A stretch of DNA of 15,393 bases from Rickettsia typhi (lineage in GTDB: Bacteria > Pseudomonadota > Alphaproteobacteria > Rickettsiales > UBA1997): NCBI GenBank assembly GCA_945906835.1, contig CAMDRL010000013.1, forward strand, positions 1-15,393. The letters are read 5' to 3'. Under the pieces are notes generated by a model. It saw only the letters and a program-made list of their open reading frames with translations. It was not told where the DNA came from and did not search any database. The translations under genes and the position numbers were made by a program. Positions 7,040 to 13,333 of this stretch are shown piece after piece. How positions within the stretch are numbered: the stretch's first letter is position 1; each line of letters begins with the position of its first letter.

Positions 7040-8038
7040 ATGTCTTTAAATTATAAACAAGCTGGTGTTGATATTGATGCTGGAAATGAGCTAATTAATC
7101 GTATTAAACCATTTGCTAAAGCTACCAAAAGAATAGGCGCAGATTCTGAATTAGGAGGCTTTGGTGCGCTTTTTGATTTAAAAAAATGCGGCTATAAAGA
7201 TCCAATTTTAGTTTCTTCAACTGATGGCGTTGGTACAAAATTGAAAGTAGCAATTGATCTTGGTAAGCATGATTCAATTGGAATTGACTTAGTTGCAATG
7301 TCAGTAAATGACCTTTTGGCTCAAGGCGCTGAACCACTTTTTTTCCTTGATTATTTTGCTTGTTCAAAATTGTCATTAGATGTTGCCAGTGATGTTGTTA
7401 AAGGAATTGCTGAAGGATGTAAACAAGCAGGCTGCGCTTTAATTGGCGGTGAAACCGCAGAAATGCCCGGAATGTATAAAGAGGGAGATTATGATTTGGC
7501 GGGATTTGCCGTTGGTGCCGTAGAAAGAGATTTAATTCTGCCAAAAGAAACCAAAGTTGGCGATGTTTTGATCGGTTTAAAATCAAGTGGAGTTCACTCA
7601 AATGGCTATTCTTTAGCCAGATTTATTTTGCAAAAAAATAACATTAATTTTGAAGATAAAATTGCTGAATTTGGCAATAAAACAATTGGCGAAGTTTTGT
7701 TAACTCCTACAAAAATTTATGTAAAATCTTGCCTAAATGCTATTAAAACTGGCAAAGTAAAAGCTTTGGCACACATCACTGGCGGCGGTTTGATAGAAAA
7801 TTTACCAAGAGTTTTAAGTGAAGGTGTAGAAGTAAAAATTGATTATAAATCTTGGACTGCCCCAGAAATTTTCCCTTGGTTACAAAAGATGGGAAATGTT
7901 GCTGATGAGGAAATGCGTCGTACTTTTAACTGCGGAATTGGCATGGTTTTAGTGGTTGATAAAAATGATGCTGAAGAGATTAAAGATGTTTTAGAAAAAT
8001 CTGGTGAAGAGACTTTTGTCATTGGTTCTTTGATATAA
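7040..8038 (+). CDS. purM: Phosphoribosylformylglycinamidine cyclo-ligase (AIR synthetase)
   Basis: PurM catalyses ATP-dependent ring closure of FGAM to AIR, the fifth step of de novo purine synthesis, in the cytoplasm. The family signatures are in order: [13 protein letters not shown] (residues 59-71, nucleotide site), [19 protein letters not shown] (about 89-107), [11 protein letters not shown] (136-146) and [16 protein letters not shown] (about 179-194). It has 332 residues and is full length by comparison with E. coli (345). It has its own strong promoter and an 89-nt leader. A T-rich stretch after the right arm of the downstream 36-bp repeat may serve as its terminator. With purB at the other end of the window this indicates a working purine pathway, unlike Rickettsia. 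Confidence 0.96.
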   Translation: MSLNYKQAGVDIDAGNELINRIKPFAKATKRIGADSELGGFGALFDLKKCGYKDPILVSSTDGVGTKLKVAIDLGKHDSIGIDLVAMSVNDLLAQGAEPLFFLDYFACSKLSLDVASDVVKGIAEGCKQAGCALIGGETAEMPGMYKEGDYDLAGFAVGAVERDLILPKETKVGDVLIGLKSSGVHSNGYSLARFILQKNNINFEDKIAEFGNKTIGEVLLTPTKIYVKSCLNAIKTGKVKALAHITGGGLIENLPRVLSEGVEVKIDYKSWTAPEIFPWLQKMGNVADEEMRRTFNCGIGMVLVVDKNDAEEIKDVLEKSGEETFVIGSLI

Positions 8039-8066
8039 ATATAACTTGAAATCGATATACAAAATA

Positions 8067-8150
8067 CTCGATGTCACCCTGAGCCTGTCGAAGGGTGATT
8101 CAGGCATCGTACTTTGAATCACCCTTCGACAGGCTCAGGGTGACATCGAG
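8067..8150. repeat. Perfect 36-bp inverted repeat after purM
   Basis: The arms 8067-8102 and 8115-8150 are exact reverse complements over 36 bp, with a 12-nt loop. Each arm also has its own palindrome, caccct...agggtg. The core, cctgagcctgtcgaaggg, belongs to the repeat type that translates as HPEPVEG in one frame. The sequence ggtttttgg follows the right arm, so the element could also work as the purM terminator. It lies between purM and the ileS fragment. Confidence 0.9.
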
Positions 8151-8195
8151 GGTTTTTGGTCAAAATAAATTCAAACATTTCATAAAAATTACAAA

Positions 8196-9017
8196 ATGAT
8201 AAATCGTAAAATCTCCGTACATTTACAAGATTTCCCTGATGTTTCTTTTTTAAATGACGAAAAAGATTTAGTCTCCAACATGGATTTGGTGAGAAGCATT
8301 TGTAGCACAGCTTTATCAATTCGTGATAATAAAAATTTGCGTGTTCGCTTGCCTTTAAATCAATTGACGGTGATTGGGAAAAATGTAGCAAGAATTCTTA
8401 ATTTTAAAGAAATTATCGCTGAAGAAGTGAATGTTAAAAATATCGAAATTAAAGAAGAAATTAGCGAACTTGCAGAAATGAAATTGCAGGTAAATTTCAA
8501 AAAAATTGGCGCCAAATATGGCTCTAAAATGAAAGAAATTACTCAAAGCATTAAAGACGGAAATTGGCAAAAAATTAGCGATCAAGAAATTGCAATTGCT
8601 GGAATAAATTTGGTTGATGATGAATTTGAAATTAAACTGATGACCAAAAATCAAGATGATAAAAAATTCGTCATTGCCGCACTTCCAAGCAATGATTATT
8701 TAATTCAGCTTGATATTGAAGTGACTAAAGAATTAGAAGAAGAAGGAATTGCCAGAGACATTGTGCGCGCCATTCAACAGAATCGTAAAGAAGCAGATTT
8801 AAATGTTTCTGATCGCATTAACCTTAAGATTTTTTCACAAAATAAAGTTATTTCAGAAGTGGCTGAAAAATTTTCTGGATATATAAAAGAACAAACTCTT
8901 GGTTCAAATTTAGAAATTATTTCTGATAAAGATTTGGTAAAATCAGGTTCAAAATTTTTCTTTGAAAATAAGATTGATGATTGTGATTTGGTGGTTGGAA
9001 TTGAGGTTGCTGTTTAA
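8196..9017 (+). CDS. C-terminal fragment of isoleucyl-tRNA synthetase
   Basis: The 273-codon open frame begins with SVHLQDFPD and continues MDLVRSICSTALSIRDNKNLRVRLPL. This is the late part of the anticodon-binding domain of class I IleRS, in the type with a long C-terminal extension (DUF5915-like). It then follows the extension to its natural end. The catalytic Rossmann fold, the HIGH and KMSKS motifs, the editing domain and the first part of the anticodon domain are all absent. Upstream in frame is a stop at 8166-8168, and before that the purM-associated palindrome, so the remainder is not nearby. It may be a truncated duplicate, a piece left by rearrangement at the repeat, or half of a split synthetase. 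The frame has no internal stops. Expression is unproven: the ATG at 8196 has no clear Shine-Dalgarno. Confidence 0.8.
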   Translation: MINRKISVHLQDFPDVSFLNDEKDLVSNMDLVRSICSTALSIRDNKNLRVRLPLNQLTVIGKNVARILNFKEIIAEEVNVKNIEIKEEISELAEMKLQVNFKKIGAKYGSKMKEITQSIKDGNWQKISDQEIAIAGINLVDDEFEIKLMTKNQDDKKFVIAALPSNDYLIQLDIEVTKELEEEGIARDIVRAIQQNRKEADLNVSDRINLKIFSQNKVISEVAEKFSGYIKEQTLGSNLEIISDKDLVKSGSKFFFENKIDDCDLVVGIEVAV

Positions 9018-9856
9018 TCAATCTTTATTCTTTTCTAAAGCTTCTTTCCAATTCTCGCCCCACCCCTCATATGGATGATTCGCCTTATCAATAATTTTAA
9101 ATTTAGCATTCCCTCCAACTTCATTAACTCTTCTTGCAAAAGAAATAACAATCTCAGGCGGAACGATTCTGTCTCTTGCTCCAACCAAATGAAATTGCGG
9201 AATATTTTAACCTTCTCAATAACGTCAACTGCATCCAAAGAATCATCAAAGGGCGTAACACCGTGAAGTTTCATCAATTCCTTGTGATTCAAATTTCCAG
9301 CAACGGTTCCAATCGAAGAAACATCGCCACGAATTGACCCAACCAAAACCGCAACCGCCCCACCACCAGAATAGCCAAATAAATTCACTTTTTTAATTTT
9401 GTATTTTTTGGCAAATTGAGAAATCACCTCATTTGTAGAATCTATAACGGTTTTAGAAAATCTAGATCCAGTCCAAAATTTTTCTTGGCACATCGCGTCA
9501 ACCACATATTGGCAAGGTCTGGCAACATAAAGAATGTTAGAATTTGAATCAACAATTGCTAATTTTAAAGCCGCGGGATTTTTTGGCGTGGGATTTTCAG
9601 AAATTGTATATCTGTTTTTCCAAGCAAACCCATCTCCCTCAATGTAAACATTAAGCGTTGCTTTGGGGTTAGATATTTTTGAATAAGTTAATAAATAAAA
9701 ATTTTGAGTTTTTATAATTTCTTTTTTTAAAGAATTTTGAACAGCTAATTCGTCAGCATATTTTATTCTGCAATCAACAGAATTAAAGGCACAGGAGTTT
9801 GCAAAAAACAAAAAAACTACCGCAAGAATTTCTCTATTTAATTTCATTTTTAACAA
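9018..9856 (-). pseudogene. Lipoprotein-like alpha/beta hydrolase with a one-base frameshift
   Basis: The N-terminus has a hydrophobic signal ending in ANSC, a plausible lipobox. An alpha/beta-hydrolase fold follows, with YIEGDGFAW (about residues 71-79) and the nucleophile elbow GYSGGG (Ser163). After EKVK (residue 217) the uninterrupted frame turns into nonsense that ends at 9035. One frame over, the sequence reads IPQFHLVGARDRIVPPEIV, then DKANHPYEGWGENWKEAL, and stops with TGA at 9018-9020. That tail holds the expected catalytic Asp and His. Adding one T to the run at 9205-9208 (giving VKNIPQF) restores a full-length protein. The gene is therefore recently broken, misread, or decoded by slippage. 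It converges with the ileS fragment, stop against stop. The ATG at 9847 is an alternative start. Substrate unknown. Confidence 0.8.
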
Positions 9857-9914
9857 TTTTTATAATTTCTTTTATCAAACTTTTTTAGCATAACCTTTAC
9901 ACCAATAAAGTCCA

Positions 9915-9959
9915 ATATACCAAATCTAAAATTTATTGATATTTCTTGATTTGGTATAT
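9915..9959. repeat. 12-bp inverted repeat upstream of the AhpD-like gene
   Basis: atataccaaatc (9915-9926) and gatttggtatat (9948-9959) are perfect reverse complements, 21 bp apart. They lie in the space between the divergent hydrolase and AhpD-like genes. The sequence is unrelated to the GC-rich palindromes elsewhere in the window, so it could be an operator for a dimeric regulator. That role is a guess. Confidence 0.5.
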
Positions 9960-9989
9960 CAGGGATCTCCGCAAAGTGTGGTGCAACTA

Positions 9990-10535
9990 ATGGTGCGTAA
10001 AAATAAATCTATACCATATCTAAAGATTTTAGATTTAGTACATGCCAAAGATGTAAAAATTAATTTACAAACCTTGATAAACTTAGAAAACCAAGTTTTA
10101 ACAAATCAGCAAGTCTTCAGAGCTGCTTTGACTTCCGCTTTTGTTACAAAGCAAGAAATTTTGATCAAAATATTAAAAAATGAAGTGCAAAATATTTTGT
10201 CAGAAGATGAAATCAAGGCAGCTAAAAATGCGGCTTCATTAATGGCTATGAATAATCTTTATTATCGCTTTTTACATATTAGCGAAGATAAAGAATATTC
10301 TCAAATGCCAGCTGGATTAAGAATGCGCGGTATTCTTGACCATGGAATTGATAAAGTAAATTTTGAAATATTTTCTTTAGCAGCTTCAATTATTAATGGT
10401 TGCGCAATGTTTATTGATGCTCATGCTAATCAGCTTGTGAAGCAGAGCTTGTCGAAATCTCAAGTTCAAATGGTGGCAAAGATTGCTGCCGTGGTGAGTT
10501 CTGCAGCGCAAGTTTTAGTCATTGAAGACTTGTAA
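9990..10535 (+). CDS. AhpD-like (carboxymuconolactone decarboxylase fold) protein lacking one catalytic cysteine
   Basis: The protein aligns along its length with Mycobacterium AhpD (177 residues). Matches include AKDVKINLQTL near the start, ASLMAMNNLYYR, MPAGLRMRGILDHGIDKVNFEIFS and INGC. AhpD normally reduces AhpC through a C-x-x-C pair in a GCSHCxxAH context. Here the site reads GCAMFIDAH: the first Cys is kept (residue 138 from the ATG at 9990), as are the downstream His and the Glu in NFEIF, but the second Cys is Phe and the adjacent His is Met. There is no other Cys in the protein. The start at 9990 gives 181 residues, close to the family length. A TTG at 9936 lies in the loop of an inverted repeat and has no ribosome site. 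It precedes dps by 69 bp, suggesting an oxidative-stress pair, but no ahpC is nearby. Confidence 0.8.
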   Translation: MVRKNKSIPYLKILDLVHAKDVKINLQTLINLENQVLTNQQVFRAALTSAFVTKQEILIKILKNEVQNILSEDEIKAAKNAASLMAMNNLYYRFLHISEDKEYSQMPAGLRMRGILDHGIDKVNFEIFSLAASIINGCAMFIDAHANQLVKQSLSKSQVQMVAKIAAVVSSAAQVLVIEDL

Positions 10536-10592
10536 ATGTTTTTTAAAGAGATTGTTGAGTCAATCTATTTAAATTCACTAATTATCAACTTA

Positions 10593-10598
10593 AAAAGG
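10593..10598 (+). promoter_or_regulatory. Ribosome binding site of dps
   Basis: AAAAGG, six bases before the ATG at 10605. It supports that start over the in-frame ATG at 10536, which immediately follows the stop of the AhpD-like gene and whose extra residues do not resemble Dps. Confidence 0.6.
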
Positions 10599-10604
10599 CA
10601 AATT

Positions 10605-11042
10605 ATGGAAAAAGAAGTCATAAAAATTTTAGAGGTTGTTGTGGCAAGTTCTTATGGGCTTGCACTTAAAACTCAAAATTATCATTGGAATGTTACGGGC
10701 GCAGATTTTAAACCTGTACATGAAATGTTCGGGGCTCAATATCAGGAATTATCTGACGCAATTGATGAGCTTGCAGAAAGAATCAGATCTTTGGGAGAAA
10801 AGGTTGAAGGTAGCTTTGAAAACTTTTCCAAACTTAGCAAAGTTAAAAGCGGTGATAAAAATTTAAAAGCTAATGATATGTTAACAGACTTAGTTTCTGG
10901 TCATGAAACAATTGTAAAGCTTTTACATGATGGAATTAAAGCTGCTCAAAAAGCTGGTGATGAAGCAACTGCTGATATGTTTATTGGCAGAATTGAATCT
11001 CACGAAAAAGCGGCTTGGATGTTACGCTCTAGTATTTCTTAG
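10605..11042 (+). CDS. dps: Dps-family ferritin-like DNA-protection protein
   Basis: Dps proteins form 12-subunit shells that oxidise and store iron, using hydrogen peroxide, and some bind DNA. The 145-residue protein has the family core NYHWNVTGADFKPVHEMF, with the two ferroxidase histidines (His27 and His39) twelve apart. DAIDELAERIRSLG follows, with Asp54 and Glu58 at the expected iron-ligand positions. The acidic ligand normally four residues after the second His (Asp67 in E. coli) appears to be Gly43; this position varies among Dps proteins, so loss of function should not be assumed. There is no long basic N-terminal tail, so DNA binding by that route is not evident. It lies downstream of the AhpD-like gene, probably in the same transcript, and converges with the next gene five bases away. 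Confidence 0.9.
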   Translation: MEKEVIKILEVVVASSYGLALKTQNYHWNVTGADFKPVHEMFGAQYQELSDAIDELAERIRSLGEKVEGSFENFSKLSKVKSGDKNLKANDMLTDLVSGHETIVKLLHDGIKAAQKAGDEATADMFIGRIESHEKAAWMLRSSIS

Positions 11043-11047
11043 TCAGA

Positions 11048-11572
11048 TTATTTGTCATCGGTAATTGATTCACAATTACCGTTGGCAATGTAAGCATCCA
11101 TTCCAATTGTAGTAACTTCTTTATAACGGCTATCTCCCAAAACTCTAACTAAAGTGCTAATAGGACCTTCGCTTTGAATACTGAAGAAAACACCTGTGTG
11201 ATTAAATTCGGCTGAATATTTATCGCAAATTCCCTCTTCGCAGCGTGAAATGGTTTTATTCTTTTTGTCTAAAATTAAGAAAGTTTTAGTGTCCCTCTTG
11301 GCGCATTCCCATTTTGTGCAAATGAACCCAGTTTTAGGTTGGCATTTTAATTTTTTCCAAGCTTGTCCTTCTTTGTAATATTTTTCTGCCTGATCAAAAA
11401 CTTTTGTTAAATTTTCGGGCTCAATTGTTGGAATGTCGCTTGTTGCAGAAGTTTTTGGAATGGACGCTGTAATTTTTGGAGAAGTTGTGCTTATTTTATT
11501 TTCTTTTGCAAAAGACGAGTAAGAAAGGAGAGATAAAATTATTGCAAATATGATCGCAAATTGAATTTTCAT
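11048..11572 (-). CDS. Secreted six-cysteine protein, unknown function
   Basis: The 174-residue protein has a signal peptide (MKIQFAIIFAIILSLL..., cleavage after SFA at residue 22) and a Ser/Thr/Pro/Lys-rich linker to about residue 52. A compact domain follows with six cysteines (77, 85, 90, 111, 116, 167), an even number consistent with disulfides in the periplasm. Its core, TFLILDKKNKTISRCE, then VFFSIQSEGPISTLVRVL and VTTIGMDAYIANGNC, recalls small secreted proteins of unknown function seen in alphaproteobacteria. I considered the IalB invasion-associated family, but its typical W-x-V-x-C opening is not clear. The gene converges with dps, with only five bases between the stops. The promoter should lie in the long gap upstream, but none stands out. 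Confidence 0.6.
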   Translation of the reverse strand: MKIQFAIIFAIILSLLSYSSFAKENKISTTSPKITASIPKTSATSDIPTIEPENLTKVFDQAEKYYKEGQAWKKLKCQPKTGFICTKWECAKRDTKTFLILDKKNKTISRCEEGICDKYSAEFNHTGVFFSIQSEGPISTLVRVLGDSRYKEVTTIGMDAYIANGNCESITDDK

Positions 11573-11969
11573 TTGAGTTGCCCTCGATTGGTTTTTGAAA
11601 ATAAAACTCTAACAGAAAATGTTGCACACGACAGGAGCCGAGCCTACAAAATTATGATCCGTAGACCTATTTTATCAGTAGGTGACAATCAATAAGAAAT
11701 TATAGCAATAATAAAGTCAAGGCTTTACAGCTTTTATTTGTTACAAGCAATCTTGTTTTTTGCCAAAATTTGTGGCTAAGTGTCCCAAGAGTGTCCCATA
11801 AAATCATCCAATTGGGTTTTAGCTCTGGGATTAGGAATTCCACTATCACACTTTTATCCTTAAATCTTTGCTATAAGCTTTTACCGTAATTTTTTCCAAA
11901 AAATTATGATTAGATAATTGGAGCTAAATATCAATAGATAGGTTATCTGGTATAGTTAAAATATATAAT
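11573..11969. other. 397-bp region without an intact gene, with probable mobile-element debris
   Basis: No open frame here looks real. Three weak items are visible. First, positions 11620-11664 on the minus strand match tRNA spacing from anticodon loop to 3' end. Second, the 8-mer gtgtccca is repeated at 11780-11787 and 11791-11798, 11 bp apart. Third, positions 11849-11890 on the minus strand translate to TVKAYSKDLRIKV before a stop, which resembles the N-terminus of IS630-type transposases. A short inverted repeat, cctac/gtagg (11643-11647 / 11678-11682), partly overlaps the tRNA-like piece. The promoter for the six-cysteine protein must also lie here. Confidence 0.4.
11849..11890 (-). pseudogene. 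Possible remnant of an IS630-family transposase N-terminus
   Basis: The minus strand reads ITVKAYSKDLRIKV followed by TGA. The K-x-Y-S-x-D-L-R-x-[KR]-[VI] pattern is the usual opening of IS630/Tc1-type transposases, and the first codon, ATT, could be a mutated ATG. Nothing after the stop continues the helix-turn-helix of the family in any frame I followed. The match is only about 13 residues, so chance is possible. Confidence 0.3.
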
Positions 11970-13187
11970 TTACACAACCTCTCCTGCTGCTTTGCCACTT
12001 GCCCAAGCCCATTGGAAATTAAAACCTCCAAGCCATCCTGTAACATCTAAAACTTCACCGATAAAAAATAAATTTGGCACTGATTTTACTTCAAAAGTTT
12101 TGGACGAAATTTCATCGGTGTTAATTCCTCCAATTGTTACTTCGGCTTTAGCAAAACCTTCAGTACCTTTTGGAATAAAGCTCCAAGCATTTACTGAATC
12201 AGCAATTTCTTTGATTTTTTGATTAGAAAGATCAGCTAAATTTCCTAAATGATTGGATTTTTGCCCTAAATAATTGGCTAGACTTTTTGGTAAGAATGTG
12301 GCTAGGAAATTTTGCAATTCTTGTTTGGGTTTTAATTTTTTTTCTTCTTGTAATTTTTCAAAAACATTAATTTCTGGCGCTAAATTTATTGTAATTTTAT
12401 CGCCTTTTTTCCAATAAGAAGAAATCTGTAGAATAGCTGGACCACTAAGTCCGAAGTGGGTAAATAAAATTCCTTCACGAAAATTTATTTTACCACAAGA
12501 AGCAATGCCATTTACCGAAACACCAGAAAGATTTTTGGTTTCTGACAAGGTTTTTTCATCAAGAGTAAAAGGCACTAAAGCAGGTTTTGGTTCAATGATT
12601 TTTAAGCCAAATTGTCTTGCCACATCATAACCAAAACCAGTTGCGCCCATTTTTGGAATTGATAATCCGCCAGTTGCAATTACTAAAGATTGGCATTGCA
12701 CAAACTCATCGCCAATTTTTAGTTGAAAGTTGTAATTAGATTCCAAGTCAATAGACCCCCCAACAAGTTCGGGTTGACAAGGATGGAGCTCACTTACCTT
12801 TGATTCAAGCCTGATTTCCACATCACCATCCACGCATTCTTTAAGTAACATTTCAATAATTTGCTTCGAAGAAATATCGCAAAAAAGCTGCCCTAAAGTT
12901 TTTTCGTGAAAGAAAATTTGATGTTTTTTTACTAAATTTATAAAATCTTGTTGAGTGAAGCGATTTAAAGCGGAAACGCAAAAATGTGGATTTTTAGAAA
13001 TAAAATTTTTTGGCGTTGTGTGAAGATTGGTAAAATTACATCTGCCACCACCAGAAATTCTTATTTTTTTACCAACTGATTCAGCGTGATCAATAAGCAA
13101 AACTTTGCGACCTTTTTGCCCTGCAGTTGCCGCACACATTAACCCTGCAGCGCCAGCGCCAATAATTATTACATCGAAATATTTCAT
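11970..13187 (-). CDS. HI0933/YhiN-family FAD-dependent oxidoreductase, with a probable repeat-derived insertion
   Basis: The 405-residue flavoprotein starts with a Rossmann dinucleotide motif, VIIIGAGAAGLMCA (GxGxxG at 10-15). The family segment SVGKKIRISGGGRCNFTN (about residues 37-54) follows, then LVIATGG, GILFTHFGLSGPAIL, and the closing GEVLDVTGWLGGFNFQWAWASGKAAG. These define the HI0933-like (YhiN/BaiN-like) family, whose substrates are mostly unknown. Residues 135-146 (HPCQPELVGGSI) look like the translation of a degraded palindromic repeat and would add about 12-17 residues between two beta strands. Without it the length fits the family. It lies downstream of purB, separated by a 95-bp palindromic repeat. 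Identification is firm; the biochemical role is unknown. Confidence 0.9.
   Translation of the reverse strand: MKYFDVIIIGAGAAGLMCAATAGQKGRKVLLIDHAESVGKKIRISGGGRCNFTNLHTTPKNFISKNPHFCVSALNRFTQQDFINLVKKHQIFFHEKTLGQLFCDISSKQIIEMLLKECVDGDVEIRLESKVSELHPCQPELVGGSIDLESNYNFQLKIGDEFVQCQSLVIATGGLSIPKMGATGFGYDVARQFGLKIIEPKPALVPFTLDEKTLSETKNLSGVSVNGIASCGKINFREGILFTHFGLSGPAILQISSYWKKGDKITINLAPEINVFEKLQEEKKLKPKQELQNFLATFLPKSLANYLGQKSNHLGNLADLSNQKIKEIADSVNAWSFIPKGTEGFAKAEVTIGGINTDEISSKTFEVKSVPNLFFIGEVLDVTGWLGGFNFQWAWASGKAAGEVV
12753..12786. repeat. Degraded palindromic repeat inside the HI0933-like gene
   Basis: The minus strand reads cccgaacttgttgggggg after a gtcaa run. This is close to the cctgaacttgtttcagg type of repeat whose translation is often HPELVSGS; here the frame gives QPELVGGS. 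Only a short stem (ccc/ggg) remains, so it would be an older or partial insertion than the one in prmC. Confidence 0.55.
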
Positions 13188-13215
13188 GAGGCGCTCTAAT
13201 TAGAGGAACTTTTTG

Positions 13216-13310
13216 TTTGTCATTCCCACACAGGCGGGAATTTAGTGGAGCTTTAAGAAACACTGGATTCCAACCTTCGCGGGAATGACAAAGATATTGG
13301 GAATAACAAG
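13216..13310. repeat. Palindromic repeat between the flavoprotein gene and purB
   Basis: A perfect 12-bp inverted repeat, tttgtcattccc (13216-13227) / gggaatgacaaa (13281-13292), encloses a gcggga-type core. It is followed by aagatattgggaataacaag (13291-13310). That 20-nt tail matches the tail of the 3480-3573 repeat (3554-3573) at 17 of 20 positions, and the two elements have almost the same length, so they belong to one family. Confidence 0.85.
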
Positions 13311-13333
13311 CTCAATATCTTAACTATAGGAAA

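Noticed and set aside
8119..8391. Minus-strand open frame ending in RCHPEPVEG
   Set aside because: It is antisense to the ileS fragment, and its end is just the translation of the right arm of the 36-bp palindrome; there is no family resemblance.
9936..9989. TTG start adding 18 residues to the AhpD-like protein
   Set aside because: It lies in the loop of an inverted repeat, has no ribosome binding site, and makes the protein longer than the family; the ATG at 9990 fits better.
10536..10604. Upstream ATG extending Dps by 23 residues
   Set aside because: The extension does not resemble Dps, and a ribosome site lies just before the ATG at 10605.
11048..11572. Assignment of the six-cysteine secreted protein to the invasion-associated IalB family
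   Set aside because: Size, signal peptide and cysteines are compatible, but the typical opening motif of IalB is not clear, so no family is claimed.
11699..11720. TTGACT and TATAAT on the minus strand, looking like a promoter
   Set aside because: The two boxes are only 10 bp apart instead of about 17, so they cannot work together as a sigma70 promoter.
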